Shown piece by piece: positions 49,250 through 59,996 of a DNA stretch of 64,000 bases; the stretch's first letter is position 1, and each line of letters opens with the position of its first letter. The position numbers were made by a program, and so were the translations under genes. Under the pieces are notes generated by a model. It saw only the letters and a list, made by a program, of their open reading frames with translations, was not told the DNA's origin and made no database searches. Source of the stretch: Gammaproteobacteria bacterium (lineage in GTDB: Bacteria; Pseudomonadota; Gammaproteobacteria; Ga0077554; Ga007554); the NCBI GenBank assembly GCA_021731145.1, contig JAKFXX010000002.1, positions 99,489 through 163,488 on the forward strand. The letters are read 5' to 3'.

Positions 49250-49349
49250 AACGTTTTGTGATTGCTGCAAAAATGGTGCGGGAATAATTGCATCCATTCT
49301 TGTTACAACAAGGGAGGTAGATTAAGGCTACGAAAATAATTGATGAAGT

Positions 49350-49425
49350 TGGTGGGCCGTCTGCGATTCGAACGCAGGACCAACGGATTAAAAGTCCGCT
49401 GCTCTACCGACTGAGCTAACGGCCC
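49350..49425 (-). tRNA. tRNA-Lys (anticodon TTT)
   Basis: 76 nt with CCA. Acceptor GGGCCGT pairs with ACGGCCC. Anticodon loop CTTTTAA within GCGGA / TCCGT gives TTT. T-arm GCGTTCGAATCGC. Confidence 0.95.
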
Positions 49426-49508
49426 GTTCAGGAGTAATAACGTAAGGTGGTGCATGATACCGATCTTGTGAAAAATAACAAGATGTCGGCGACATAAAAA
49501 TACCGATT

Positions 49509-49542
49509 CCGGCCCCTTTCCGTGAATTGAGAAAGGGGCCGG
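49509..49542 (-). terminator. Strong hairpin downstream of fba
   Basis: CCGGCCCCTTTC and GAAAGGGGCCGG pair perfectly (12 bp) around a 10-base loop, 14 bases after the fba stop. On the minus strand a TATTTTTAT tract follows a few bases later. Confidence 0.7.
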
Positions 49543-49555
49543 TTCGGCGCGTGGC

Positions 49556-50620
49556 TTATTTCACGCGAGGATCAAGCGAGCCGTTGGCGTAACGCTTGTA
49601 CATTTCTTCCAGGTTGATCGCCTTGAGTTTGGAGGCATTGCCGGCGGCGCCGAAAGCTTCATAACGAATTGTGCAAATATCCTTCATCGCCTTGGTGGCG
49701 GCCTTGAAGAACTTGCGCGGGTCGAACTCCTTGGGGTTCTCGCCCATCGCCTTGCGCATCGCGCCGGTAGCGGCCAAACGCAGGTCGGTATCGATATTAA
49801 CCTTGCGCACGCCGTGCTTGATGCCTTCCTGGATCTCTTCCAGCGGCACACCGTAGGTTTCGCCAATGTCGCCGCCATACTGGTCGATGATCTTCAGCCA
49901 TTCCTGGGGCACGGAAGAGGAGCCGTGCATCACCAGATGGGTATCAGGGAGGCGGGCATGAATCTCTTTGATGCGGCCGATAGCCAGGATGTCGCCGGTA
50001 GGAGGACGGGTAAACTTGTACGCGCCGTGGCTGGTGCCGATGGCGATGGCCAGTGCATCCACCTTACTGGCCTTAACGAATTGGGCCGCTTCTTCGGGAT
50101 CGGTCAACAGCATGGAGTGATCAAGCACGCCTTCCGCGCCACTGCCATCTTCCTCACCCGCCATGCCGGTCTCCAGGGAGCCAAGGCAACCCAACTCACC
50201 TTCCACGGATACACCGCAGGCATGGGCCATCTCTACCACTTTGCGAGTCACTTCCACGTTGTAGTCATAGCTGGCAGGGGTCTTGGCATCTTCCATCAAG
50301 GAGCCGTCCATCATCACCGAGGTGAAACCACTCTGGATGGAACGCATGCACACGGAGGGGGAAGCGCCATGATCCTGATGCACAACGATGGGGATATGCG
50401 GGTACATTTCTACCGCAGCGAACATCAGGTGGCGCAGGAAGGGTTCGCCGGCGTAGGAGCGGGCGCCAGCGGAAGCCTGCACGATCACCGGGCTGTCGGT
50501 TTCATCGGCCGCCTGCATGATGGAGTGCATCTGCTCCATATTGTTCACATTAAACGCGGGCACGCCATAACCGTGTTCAGCGGCATGGTCCAAAAGCTGG
50601 CGCAGGGATATTAAAGCCAT
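49556..50620 (-). CDS. fba: Class II fructose-bisphosphate aldolase
   Basis: Zn-dependent aldolase used in glycolysis, gluconeogenesis and the Calvin cycle. [20 protein letters not shown] and [15 protein letters not shown] start the protein; zinc ligands are in [19 protein letters not shown] and [26 protein letters not shown] contains the phosphate-binding loop. The 354-residue CbbA-like form is common in autotrophic proteobacteria. It is the last gene of tkt-gap-pgk-pyk-fba. Confidence 0.95.
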   Translation of the reverse strand: MALISLRQLLDHAAEHGYGVPAFNVNNMEQMHSIMQAADETDSPVIVQASAGARSYAGEPFLRHLMFAAVEMYPHIPIVVHQDHGASPSVCMRSIQSGFTSVMMDGSLMEDAKTPASYDYNVEVTRKVVEMAHACGVSVEGELGCLGSLETGMAGEEDGSGAEGVLDHSMLLTDPEEAAQFVKASKVDALAIAIGTSHGAYKFTRPPTGDILAIGRIKEIHARLPDTHLVMHGSSSVPQEWLKIIDQYGGDIGETYGVPLEEIQEGIKHGVRKVNIDTDLRLAATGAMRKAMGENPKEFDPRKFFKAATKAMKDICTIRYEAFGAAGNASKLKAINLEEMYKRYANGSLDPRVK

Positions 50621-50689
50621 TGTATTCTCCTGTAGAGTTTATCGAAGGTTGAAAATTCTTATTAATGATTCACCAGTTGAGCGCATCCG

Positions 50690-52135
50690 TCAACTTTGGG
50701 GGGTAACAAGATCGCCCACCCGCACAATCTTCATGGCGTTGGTTCCGCCCTGCACCCCGGTCAAATCGCCCTTGGTGATAATCACCAGATCACCATCACG
50801 CACCGCGCCACGCCGCACCAGCTCATCAATGGCCTCTTTGTTCACCAACGCATGATCGGTGGAGTTGACATCAAAGCTGACGGGATACACGCCACGGTAC
50901 AGCGTCACTTTCCTGCGCGTCGCCACGAGCGGCGTCAGCGCATAGATCGGGATGCCGGAACTGATGCGTGACATCCACAAAGGTGTGGAGCCGGATTCGG
51001 TCAACGCGGCAATAGCCTTCACACCAAGGTGATTCGCAGTATACATGCACGCCATCGCGATGGCCTCGTCAATACGCCCAAAGTGGGTGTTGAGGCGGTG
51101 ATCGGATGTCATTGCCAAGGGCTGTTTTTCCGCCTCGAAACAGATGCGGTGCATCGAGGCCACCGCTTTGGCGGGGTATTTTCCGCTCGCCGTCTCCGCC
51201 GACAGCATCACCGCATCCGTGCCATCCAGCACTGCATTAGCCACGTCAAAGACTTCGGCGCGGGTCGGGATCGGGTTTTCGATCATCGACTCCATCATCT
51301 GGGTAGCAGTGATGACCACCCGATTCATGGAACGGGCCAGCTTGATGATGCGTTTTTGCACGGCGGGCAACTCGGCATCGCCAATCTCGACACCCAAATC
51401 ACCACGCGCAACCATCACCGCATCGGTGGCGGCAATGATTTCTTCCAGGTCTTCAATGGCCTCGGCGCGCTCAATTTTCGCCACAATGCTGCCATGACCA
51501 CCAGCGGCACGCAGCAGGCTGCGGGCATAGTTGACATCGGCCGCGCTACGCGGAAAGGATACCGCCACATAATCCGCCTGGATTTCCGCCGCAGTTATAA
51601 TGTCGGCGCGGTCCTTGTCAGTGATGGCCGCCGCAGACAACCCGCCGCCCTGGCGGTTGATCCCTTTGTTATTGGAGAGTGTGCCGCCCACGACCACCTG
51701 GCAGACAATCTGCACACCTGCGACCTGCTCCACCCACAGCACGATACGCCCGTCGTCAAGCAACAGGGTGTCGCCGCGATTCACGTCATTGGGCAAATCC
51801 TTGTAAGTAAGACCAACCCGTTCCTGATCGCCGTCGTTGACGCCACAGCTTGCATCAAGGACAAACTTCGCACCCTCAACGAGGACAACCTTGCCATCGC
51901 GGAAACGGTCGATTCTGATCTTGGGGCCTTGCAGATCAACCAGCACGCCGACCTGACGGCCATAAGCAACGGCCCGGTTACGCACTGCCTCGGCGCGCCG
52001 CTTATGATCCTCTGAGGAACCATGAGAAAAATTAAGGCGCACCACATCGACACCCGCCTCGATAACGCCATCCAGCACTTTTGGATCGTCGGTGGCAGGC
52101 CCGAGTGTTGCAACAATTTTGGTTCGTCTTAGCAA
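50690..52135 (-). CDS. pyk: Pyruvate kinase
   Basis: Final glycolytic step, ADP to ATP. MLRRTKIVATLGPATDDPKV, VRLNFSHGSSEDH, KIERAEAIEDLEEI, MVARGDLGVEIG and AVMLSAETASGKYPAKAV are all canonical, with metal and phosphate ligands in place. 481 residues. It lies between pgk and fba on one strand with short gaps (28 and 70 bases). Confidence 0.96.
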   Translation of the reverse strand: MLRRTKIVATLGPATDDPKVLDGVIEAGVDVVRLNFSHGSSEDHKRRAEAVRNRAVAYGRQVGVLVDLQGPKIRIDRFRDGKVVLVEGAKFVLDASCGVNDGDQERVGLTYKDLPNDVNRGDTLLLDDGRIVLWVEQVAGVQIVCQVVVGGTLSNNKGINRQGGGLSAAAITDKDRADIITAAEIQADYVAVSFPRSAADVNYARSLLRAAGGHGSIVAKIERAEAIEDLEEIIAATDAVMVARGDLGVEIGDAELPAVQKRIIKLARSMNRVVITATQMMESMIENPIPTRAEVFDVANAVLDGTDAVMLSAETASGKYPAKAVASMHRICFEAEKQPLAMTSDHRLNTHFGRIDEAIAMACMYTANHLGVKAIAALTESGSTPLWMSRISSGIPIYALTPLVATRRKVTLYRGVYPVSFDVNSTDHALVNKEAIDELVRRGAVRDGDLVIITKGDLTGVQGGTNAMKIVRVGDLVTPQS

Positions 52136-52162
52136 ATCAATAACTCCGTAGCGTAATTCAGT

Positions 52163-53344
52163 TTACTTCTTCGCAGCACGTTCTTCCAAAATCGCCACGG
52201 CAGGCAGCTTCTTTCCTTCCAGAAATTCCAGGAAGGCGCCACCGCCGGTGGAGATATAGGAAATCTTATCAGCGATATTATACTTGGCCACCGCCGCCAA
52301 GGTGTCCCCACCGCCTGCAATAGAGAAGGCCTTGGAATTGGCGATGGCCAGCGACAGCGCCTTGGTACCGTTGCCGAACTGATCAAATTCAAACACGCCA
52401 ACCGGGCCATTCCATACAATGGTGCCGGCATTGGCAATGATTTCTTCCAATTGTTTGCTGGACTTGGGGCCGAAGTCGAAAATCATGTCATCATCGGCCA
52501 CGTCTTTAACATCCTTCAATGTGGCAACGGCGGACTCGGAAAACTCCTTGCCGCACACCACATCTACCGGAACAGGCACATCGCCGCCTTTGGCGCGGGC
52601 CTCGGCAATGATGTCCCTGGCTTCCTGCACCAAATCGGCTTCCGCCAGCGACTTACCCACTTTATTGCCTTCCGCCAGGATAAAGGTGTTGGCGATGCCG
52701 CCGCCGACAATCAATTGATCCACGATTTTCGACAATGATTTAAGTACAGTGAGCTTGGTCGATACTTTCGAGCCGCCTACAATGGCGACCATGGGGCGCG
52801 CGGGCTTGTCCAGCGCCTTGCCCAACGCTTCCAGCTCAGCGGCCAGCAGCGGACCGGCGCAGGCTATGGGGGCGAATTTGGCGACGCCGTGGGTGGAGGC
52901 CTCTGCACGGTGCGCGGTGCCGAAGGCATCCATCACATAAATATCGCACAACGCGGCATACTGATTGGACAGGTCATCGGCGTTCTTCTTCTCACCCTTG
53001 TTGAAGCGCACATTCTCGAAAATCACCACCTCGCCGGGGGCGACATCAACGCCACCCAGGTAGTCCTTGACGACCCGCACCGGCTTGCCGAGCAGGCCGG
53101 ACAGATGCTCCGCGACAGGCTTCATGGAGTTCTCTTCGCTGTAGACGCCTTCTTCAGGACGGCCCAGATGCGACATCACCATCACCTTGGCGCCCGCCTT
53201 CATCGCCAACTGGATGGTCGGCAGGGAGGCGCGAATACGGGTGTCGTCGGCCACCTTGCCATTCTTGAGCGGCACATTGAGATCTTCACGAATCAACACC
53301 CGCTTTCCAGCGAGGTCGAGTTCGGTCATTTTGATAACAGACAT
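52163..53344 (-). CDS. pgk: Phosphoglycerate kinase
   Basis: Transfers phosphate between 1,3-bisphosphoglycerate and [23 protein letters not shown] is the N-terminal substrate loop, [17 protein letters not shown] [15 protein letters not shown] binds phosphate, and the C-terminal nucleotide site has [12 protein letters not shown] with [17 protein letters not shown]. 393 residues. Downstream of gap across a 129-base gap with a strong hairpin. Confidence 0.97.
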   Translation of the reverse strand: MSVIKMTELDLAGKRVLIREDLNVPLKNGKVADDTRIRASLPTIQLAMKAGAKVMVMSHLGRPEEGVYSEENSMKPVAEHLSGLLGKPVRVVKDYLGGVDVAPGEVVIFENVRFNKGEKKNADDLSNQYAALCDIYVMDAFGTAHRAEASTHGVAKFAPIACAGPLLAAELEALGKALDKPARPMVAIVGGSKVSTKLTVLKSLSKIVDQLIVGGGIANTFILAEGNKVGKSLAEADLVQEARDIIAEARAKGGDVPVPVDVVCGKEFSESAVATLKDVKDVADDDMIFDFGPKSSKQLEEIIANAGTIVWNGPVGVFEFDQFGNGTKALSLAIANSKAFSIAGGGDTLAAVAKYNIADKISYISTGGGAFLEFLEGKKLPAVAILEERAAKK

Positions 53345-53433
53345 GGTTTACTCCTGGCTGAATTTAAAAGTCATCAGCGAAGGCACGCGCCTTGGCTAAT
53401 GGCTCTTTAAGCAGTATGCGGTACAAATGCAGG

Positions 53434-53467
53434 GCGTGTTGGCGATGCGCACGCATCGCCAACACGC
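53434..53467 (-). terminator. 15-bp perfect hairpin between gap and pgk
   Basis: GCGTGTTGGCGATGC and GCATCGCCAACACGC pair perfectly around a 4-base loop, 6 bases after the gap stop. No T-tract on the minus strand; it may be a 3' stabiliser that allows unequal levels of gap and pgk. Confidence 0.55.
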
Positions 53468-53473
53468 ACACAT

Positions 53474-54697
<1,224 letters not shown>

Positions 54698-54709
54698 ATT
54701 CTTAATTTA

Positions 54710-56704
54710 TCAGAGAACGCTCTCGACGGTCTTGACGACGTTCTCGACGGTGAAGCCGAACTCCTTGAACAGGTCACCCGCCGGGGCCGATTCACCGAAG
54801 GTGTCGATGCCGACCACCGCGCCTTCCAAACCGACATATTTATGCCAGCATTCAGTCACGCCGGCTTCCACGGCCACGCGCACGACGCCCTTGGGCAGTA
54901 CGCTGTCTTTATAGGCCCGATCCTGACGGTCAAAGACGTTGGTGGAAGGCATGGACACCACGCGCGCGGCGATACCTTTTTCCGCCAAGACCTGCTGCGC
55001 CCCCGTCGCCAGGGCCACTTCAGAGCCGGTGGCAATCAGCACAACCTTAGGCTTGCCGCCTGCGGCCTCGGAGAGAACATAACCGCCCTTGCTGATATTG
55101 GCAATGGTTGCCGCGTCGCGCTTCTGGAAAGGCAGATTCTGGCGGCTGAAGATCAGGCAGCTCGGGCCATCTTTGCGCTCGATGGCGCGCGCCCAGGAAA
55201 CAGCGGACTCCAGCGTATCACAGGGGCGCCACACATCCATATTGGGGATGAGACGCAGCGTGGCAGTCTGCTCGACAGGCTGGTGGGTCGGGCCATCTTC
55301 GCCCAGACCGATGGAGTCATGAGTGAACACAAAGATTGAACGGATCTTCATCAACGCCGCCATGCGCAGGGCGTTACGCGCATATTCGGAGAACATCAGG
55401 AAGGTCGCGCCGTAAGGAATCACGCCGCCGTGCAACGCCATGCCATTCATGGCCGCAGCCATGCCGAACTCGCGCACGCCGTAATAAATATAATTGCCGC
55501 CAGACTCTTTGGATACGCCGCGCGAACCGGACCACAGGGTCAGGTTGGAGCTGGCCAGATCTGCGGAACCGCCGAGCAATTCCGGCAGACCGGGGGCGAG
55601 GCCTTCGATGCTGTTTTGCGAGGCCTTGCGGGTAGCGATAGTCTCGCCTTTGGTGTTGACATTGGCTATGAAGGCGTCAACGTGTTCATTCCAGTTCGCA
55701 GGCAGCTCACCGCTCATGCGGCGCGTGAATTCGGCGGCCTCGGCGGGGTAGACCGCAGCATATTCGGCAAACTTGTTGCTCCACAGTTTCTCAAGACCTT
55801 CACCCTTGGTACGGGCATCCCAACCCTCGTAAACATGCTTGGGGATCTCGAAGGGAGGATAGCTCCAGCCGATATTGGCGCGAGTTGCGGCAATTTCAGC
55901 ATCGCCCAGCGCGGCGCCGTGGCAATCATGGCTGCCTGACTTGTTGGGTGAACCCATGCCGATCACCGTTTTGCAGCAGATCATCGTGGGCTTATCGGTG
56001 TTGGCCTTGGCAGCCGCAATCGCGGCCTCAATCGCCGCCGTGTTATGACCGTCAACGTTCGGAATTACATGCCAGCCGTAGGCCTCGAAGCGCTTGGGTG
56101 TGTCATCGGTAAACCAGCCTTCAACATGGCCGTCGATGGAGATGCCGTTGTCATCGTAGAAGGCAATCAGCTTGCCCAGGCCCAGCGTACCGGCCAACGA
56201 GCAGGCCTCGTGGGAAATACCTTCCATCATGCAGCCGTCGCCCAGAAACACATAGGTGTGGTGGTTGACGATCTCATGGCCCGGCTTATTAAACTCGGCA
56301 GCCAGCACCTTTTCGGCAATCGCCATACCAACCGCATTGGTGATGCCCTGACCCAACGGGCCGGTGGTGGTCTCAATGCCAGGCGCGTAACCGTATTCAG
56401 GATGCCCAGGGGTTTTGGAGTGAAGCTGACGGAAGCGCTTGATCTCTTCCATCGGCAGGTCATAGCCAGTCAGGTGCAACAGCGCGTACAGCAGCATCGA
56501 GCCATGGCCATTCGAGAGCACGAAACGGTCGCGGTCAGGCCACTTGGGGTTGGCCGGATTATGGCGCAGGTGGTGGTTCCACAAAACTTCCGAAATTTCC
56601 GCCATGCCCATGGGCGCGCCGGGGTGTCCAGAGTTGGCCTTTTGGACGGCGTCCATCGCAAGCGCGCGTATGGCATTGGCTAAATCTTTACGGGAAGCAG
56701 ACAT
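54710..56704 (-). CDS. tkt: Transketolase
   Basis: Thiamine diphosphate enzyme of the pentose phosphate and Calvin cycles. [20 protein letters not shown] is the start region; the ThDP motif runs [18 protein letters not shown] to [29 protein letters not shown] and [16 protein letters not shown] are in the pyrimidine domain. 664 residues. It is the first gene of the sugar-phosphate cluster; the order tkt-gap-pgk-pyk-fba resembles cbb clusters of autotrophs, although no RuBisCO genes are in the window. Confidence 0.96.
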   Translation of the reverse strand: MSASRKDLANAIRALAMDAVQKANSGHPGAPMGMAEISEVLWNHHLRHNPANPKWPDRDRFVLSNGHGSMLLYALLHLTGYDLPMEEIKRFRQLHSKTPGHPEYGYAPGIETTTGPLGQGITNAVGMAIAEKVLAAEFNKPGHEIVNHHTYVFLGDGCMMEGISHEACSLAGTLGLGKLIAFYDDNGISIDGHVEGWFTDDTPKRFEAYGWHVIPNVDGHNTAAIEAAIAAAKANTDKPTMICCKTVIGMGSPNKSGSHDCHGAALGDAEIAATRANIGWSYPPFEIPKHVYEGWDARTKGEGLEKLWSNKFAEYAAVYPAEAAEFTRRMSGELPANWNEHVDAFIANVNTKGETIATRKASQNSIEGLAPGLPELLGGSADLASSNLTLWSGSRGVSKESGGNYIYYGVREFGMAAAMNGMALHGGVIPYGATFLMFSEYARNALRMAALMKIRSIFVFTHDSIGLGEDGPTHQPVEQTATLRLIPNMDVWRPCDTLESAVSWARAIERKDGPSCLIFSRQNLPFQKRDAATIANISKGGYVLSEAAGGKPKVVLIATGSEVALATGAQQVLAEKGIAARVVSMPSTNVFDRQDRAYKDSVLPKGVVRVAVEAGVTECWHKYVGLEGAVVGIDTFGESAPAGDLFKEFGFTVENVVKTVESVL

Positions 56705-57139
56705 GCATTTTTCCTCTAACTCTTTAAAAACAACGCTAAAACCTTAAGTTAACCCGACCTGATCGGGACCCAAAGAATGTTATTTTCTCTTAGATTGGAC
56801 TATTCGGCAATAGCGCGCGCCCAAATGCGATGGAAAGCACACGGCATTACCGCATATTCCTTACCGAGGATGACCGCCAGAAATCACGGATTGCTCACTC
56901 AAGAAGCCGTGAAAATGTTCCCCGCCATACGCATGGCGCGCGCAAGCTGGACCAGGCCCTGTTGACGCCCTGCAAAAACACCCCCCCGCATCAACAAGTT
57001 AAAATTTCATCCCCTATTCGTAACGGGTTGTTTTTAAATACTTAATTAAGAAAGACGTCCGCGATTGACTGCGGATGCCAGATGCGGTGATACTCGCGTT
57101 TGCGCCGTTGAAGTTCTTGTCCTTCGAGGAGATCCATGA
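56705..57139. other. Intergenic stretch upstream of tkt and of the M15 peptidase gene
   Basis: About 435 bases that should contain two divergent promoters. One 71-codon frame on the plus strand has no family resemblance. I saw no certain promoter, riboswitch or repeat. Confidence 0.4.
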
Positions 57140-57835
57140 ATGAACGCACTACTTGCTTCCGTTGGCGCCAACGGGAAAAACCTCAGAGAAGACGTCCTGA
57201 CAGTGCAGAGACTGCTGAAGTCGAAGGGCCATAGCCCGGGCGCAGTCGATGGCGTCTGCGGCACCAATACCATCAACGCTATCCGCAAGTTTCAGGCGAC
57301 TTTCATGTCTGCGCCCGATGGACTGATCGAACCGGGCCGGACGACTTGGGCCAAGCTGTCTGCCACTGGAGGGCCGCCGACTGCGCCCCAGATGGCCCAA
57401 TGGAGCGGTGACAGCGCTCAGTGGCCGCAGGATAAGAAACTGCAAAGCATGAACCCGACATTGCGGCCCAAGGTTCAGGCCGTCCTGGCGGCCCTGACGC
57501 AACGAGGCTTTCAACCGAAGATATTCTATGGCTGGCGCTCCGTTGCCGTCCAATTGCAGCTATTCCAGCAGGGTAACAGCAAAGTGAAGTTCAGCTTTCA
57601 CAACGTCCAGAAGCCCGACGGAACGCCGAATTCTTATGCCGCAGACATTATCGACAGCCGCTACGGCTGGACCGCGCAGGCAGAAACCTCCGGCTTCTGG
57701 ACGGCCCTCGGCGAAGAAGCCAAGAAACAGAACCTTTTTTGGGGTGGCGACTGGTCGACTTTTCGCGATTGGGCACATGTCCAGTTGGTCGCAAACTCCG
57801 AGTTGGCGCGAGTGAAAACTGAGAGCGGCTTGTGA
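57140..57835 (+). CDS. Peptidoglycan-binding domain fused to an M15-type peptidase; candidate secreted effector
   Basis: 231 residues without a signal peptide. Residues 10-75 form a PG_binding_1 domain (NLREDVLTVQRLLKSKGHSP, VDGVCGTNTINAIRKFQA). Residues 100-215 resemble M15 D-Ala/L-Ala-D-Glu peptidases: FYGWRSVAVQLQLFQQG, then KFSFHNVQKPDG, SYAADIID and RDWAHVQL, giving likely zinc ligands H154, D169 and H213. The substrate would be peptide bonds of murein. The next gene, overlapping by four bases (GTGA), encodes a secreted protein. Cytosolic enzyme plus periplasmic partner is the usual layout of a type VI effector and its immunity protein. A phage endolysin origin is the alternative. Confidence 0.75.
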   Translation: MNALLASVGANGKNLREDVLTVQRLLKSKGHSPGAVDGVCGTNTINAIRKFQATFMSAPDGLIEPGRTTWAKLSATGGPPTAPQMAQWSGDSAQWPQDKKLQSMNPTLRPKVQAVLAALTQRGFQPKIFYGWRSVAVQLQLFQQGNSKVKFSFHNVQKPDGTPNSYAADIIDSRYGWTAQAETSGFWTALGEEAKKQNLFWGGDWSTFRDWAHVQLVANSELARVKTESGL

Positions 57836-58626
57836 GCCGAGCGCTGCTTGCAGCCGTACTGATCTTCGGCGCCGTACTGCCCGCCCAGGCGGAGCGCCTC
57901 TGGCTGGTCATAGGCGCCAGCAACGCTTCGCCAGCAGGGATCGCCCAAAAGGGCAAGGAGCTCACACCGCTTTCCACCAATGGGTTTATTGTCCAGACCA
58001 GCGACTGCGGCGACAAGAGGAACATCTTCGCTTGGGTCGCCGAAGCTGCAAGCTCCGCCGAGGCAGCGCAATCCGGATTGTCGCGCTTGCGCGAGAAGGT
58101 CAAGGACGTCTACGTGAAACGCTGTGACGTAAAGCCACGAACATTGCTGGCGTTTCGCGTCTCCGCCGTCGATGCGTCAATCTCCGACGTGCCACAAGGC
58201 GCGGTGAATTGGCAGGATGAGGATCGAATCTCATCTATCCGCCCCCTTGCCGATGGCCGCGCCATTGTCATTGTCCGCCACTTCGCCAATGAAAAAGAGG
58301 ACCCGCTCGAAGGCAGGCGTGAGCGCGTGGTGGTAGTCGACACGGCTGGCAAGCGCCTGACACTGGAAGAGAACTGCATCAGTCCAGGCGCCGTCGCCGT
58401 GCAACAGGGAAAAATCGCATTCGACTGCGTGCGCGAGCAAGCCGGCGACCATTTGCTGCACAACGTCGTCGCCTTCGGCGCGACCGGGGAAAGACTCGCG
58501 GAGATCGAACATTGCCGCAAACCGCGGTGGTCACGCGACCGGATTATCGTTTGCGATGCAGAGACGGTTGGACCCGATGGTCGATTGAAGCTGCTCCCGA
58601 AACGGACCCGGCTAGGTGAAAGGTAG
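57832..58626 (+). CDS. Unrecognised exported protein, candidate immunity partner of the M15 peptidase
   Basis: 264 residues from a GTG start overlapping the peptidase stop. Signal peptide MSRALLAAVLIFGAVLPAQA. The mature protein has at least six Cys (SDCGDKRN, KRCDVK, EENCISPG, FDCVREQ, EHCRKP, IVCDAET) and mostly beta-strand character (RAIVIVRHF, ERVVVVDTAGKRLTLEE). I do not recognise a family. Co-translation with the peptidase and its export suggest that it protects the periplasm; this is inference from position only. Downstream lies a REP and the RAYT gene. Confidence 0.65.
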   Translation: MSRALLAAVLIFGAVLPAQAERLWLVIGASNASPAGIAQKGKELTPLSTNGFIVQTSDCGDKRNIFAWVAEAASSAEAAQSGLSRLREKVKDVYVKRCDVKPRTLLAFRVSAVDASISDVPQGAVNWQDEDRISSIRPLADGRAIVIVRHFANEKEDPLEGRRERVVVVDTAGKRLTLEENCISPGAVAVQQGKIAFDCVREQAGDHLLHNVVAFGATGERLAEIEHCRKPRWSRDRIIVCDAETVGPDGRLKLLPKRTRLGER

Positions 58627-58697
58627 AGATGATCATGCACGGAATACCTGAAGGTATTGGCACAATGAATGGCTGAAAGTGCTTGTTTGCGAAAGCA

Positions 58698-58735
58698 AGT
58701 AGCCTGGGTTGAGCGTTTTTTGCGAAACCCGGGAT
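58698..58735 (+). repeat. REP-like palindrome left of the RAYT gene
   Basis: GTAGCCTGGGTTGAGCG ... CGAAACCCGGG, a hairpin with arms of about eight pairs and the 5' GTAG tag typical of REPs. Inverted copy at 59372-59409, direct copy at 60741-60777. Confidence 0.75.
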
Positions 58736-58777
58736 AATGGGCTCGAATTGCCCACATGAGTTTGGATCACCACTGAA

Positions 58778-59359
58778 ATGGTCGCCTATCGCCGCAACTT
58801 CATTCCTGGAGGAAGTTATTTTTTCACGGTGACGCTGCTGGATCGTACATCGCGGTTGTTAATCGAACGCATCGACGAGTTGCGTGCCGCGTTTGTATCG
58901 GTGCGGGCGGAACGTCCCTTTGAAATCGACGCTATTGTAGTTTTGCCCGACCATTTACACTGCATCTGGACGTTGCCGCCGGGCGATGCGGGCTATGCTT
59001 TTCGGTGGCGTGAAATCAAATCACGCTTCTCGCGGCGTATCCCGCCCGGTGAACCCCGCTCTGCGGGGCGCATCACCAAATGCGAACGCGGCCTGTGGCA
59101 GCGCCGTTATTGGGAACATACGCTGCGCGACGAACGTGATATGGCACGGCATATCGACTATATCCATTAGCCGCTCCTGCGCATCCTGCGCCTGCGACAC
59201 TCGTGCATCCATGCACAGCGCAACCCGGTTAAACACGGCCATGCATCTTGTGCCGCCGACTGGCCACACTCCTCGTTTCGCCGCTTTGTGCAACGCGGGG
59301 TTTATCCCTTGGATTGGGGCATAGCCGATGAAATCAATCATGGGAAATTCGGAGAATGA
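58778..59359 (+). pseudogene. REP-associated tyrosine transposase (RAYT) gene interrupted by a 51-bp element
   Basis: The gene starts MVAYRRNFIPGGSYFFTVTL, which is the RAYT (Y1, IS200-like) N-terminus. The HUH motif is LPDHLHCIW (H59, H61) and the likely catalytic Tyr is Y128 in RHIDYIH. At that point a TAG stop appears at 59168. If 51 bases (59170-59220) are removed, the same frame joins to YNPVKHGHASCAADWPHSSF and continues to WGIADEINHGKFGE with a stop at 59359, the normal RAYT end. So the coding region was interrupted by an exact multiple of three, but the junction itself created the stop. REP-like palindromes flank the gene in inverted orientation. Confidence 0.85.
59170..59220 (-). repeat. 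51-bp palindromic element interrupting the RAYT gene
   Basis: Read on the minus strand it holds GTGCATGGATGCAC, GAGTGTCGC and GCGCAGGATGCGC, two inverted repeats. It matches the element in hom over most of its length. The junctions are exact: TA before it and C after it together restore the Tyr codon of YNP. Confidence 0.82.
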
Positions 59360-59371
59360 AGAGCCTACTGC

Positions 59372-59409
59372 CCCGGGTTTCGCAAAAACGCTCAACCCAG
59401 GCTACTTGC
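59372..59409 (-). repeat. REP-like palindrome right of the RAYT gene
   Basis: CCCCGGGTTTCGC ... GCTCAACCCAGGCTAC, the inverted counterpart of the copy at 58698. Together they frame the RAYT gene as in typical REP-RAYT arrangements. Confidence 0.75.
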
Positions 59410-59516
59410 TTGCAGCGGTCATCCACCGTCATACCGAGTTAAGCGCCCAGCAGATTCATAAATATTCCGCTTAAGGATATACTCCCCCAGTGTTGCAATA
59501 ACTTGACGAGCAAACC

Positions 59517-59996
59517 ATGGACAAACAGGTACTGGGGTCACTTAAGCATCAAACCAAACTACTCACTGCGATCCAATTCCGTCCACTGAAGCGTGGTGGA
59601 TTACCCCGGCCACTCGATAAAATTGGTGGTAAACGTTTGCTGGCTGCCGGACCCACACAAGTTGCCGATAACTTGTTGGTAATATTTCTAGTGCGTGACG
59701 GTGACACCCTGGAACGCCGTGCGTTTTATGCGCATCTGTTTCAAAATGGACCGTCTGGCGGTCTGCTCCCACTCGCAATTTTGCATTATCATCCCAGCCA
59801 TAAAGGGGTACACGTAGTGCTTAACTGTCAAACTGACCGAGATTACTTAGATCGCCTCCTGCCCGGTGCTCCAGAACTTGCCCTCACCACACCGCAAGGG
59901 CTAAACCCGGCCAACGCCACGGATCGCTTGCAGCTTGTAACTATTTTTTGTCGCTGTTGTGGTATTACGCTGGGTGAAGGCGAGTTGCTGTCATGA
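59517..59996 (+). CDS. Unrecognised 159-residue protein, first gene of an inverted-repeat-bounded pair
   Basis: MDKQVLGSLKHQTKLLTAIQ starts the protein. No signal peptide or membrane segment. The middle has HLFQNGPSGGLLPLAILHYH and KGVHVVLNCQTDRDYLDRLL; the end has a C-x2-C-like IFCRCCGITLGEGELL. The His-rich strand LAILHYHPSHKGVHVVLN is notable, but no catalytic motif can be named. Its stop overlaps the next start as ATGA, so the two products are probably made in fixed ratio. The pair is flanked by large inverted copies of the RAYT 3' end. Confidence 0.6.
   Translation: MDKQVLGSLKHQTKLLTAIQFRPLKRGGLPRPLDKIGGKRLLAAGPTQVADNLLVIFLVRDGDTLERRAFYAHLFQNGPSGGLLPLAILHYHPSHKGVHVVLNCQTDRDYLDRLLPGAPELALTTPQGLNPANATDRLQLVTIFCRCCGITLGEGELLS

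Noticed and set aside
51029..52015. 328-codon open frame on the plus strand
   Set aside because: Antisense shadow of pyk.
56830..57045. 71-codon open frame upstream of the M15 gene
   Set aside because: No homology, no ribosome-binding site, composition unlike coding sequence.
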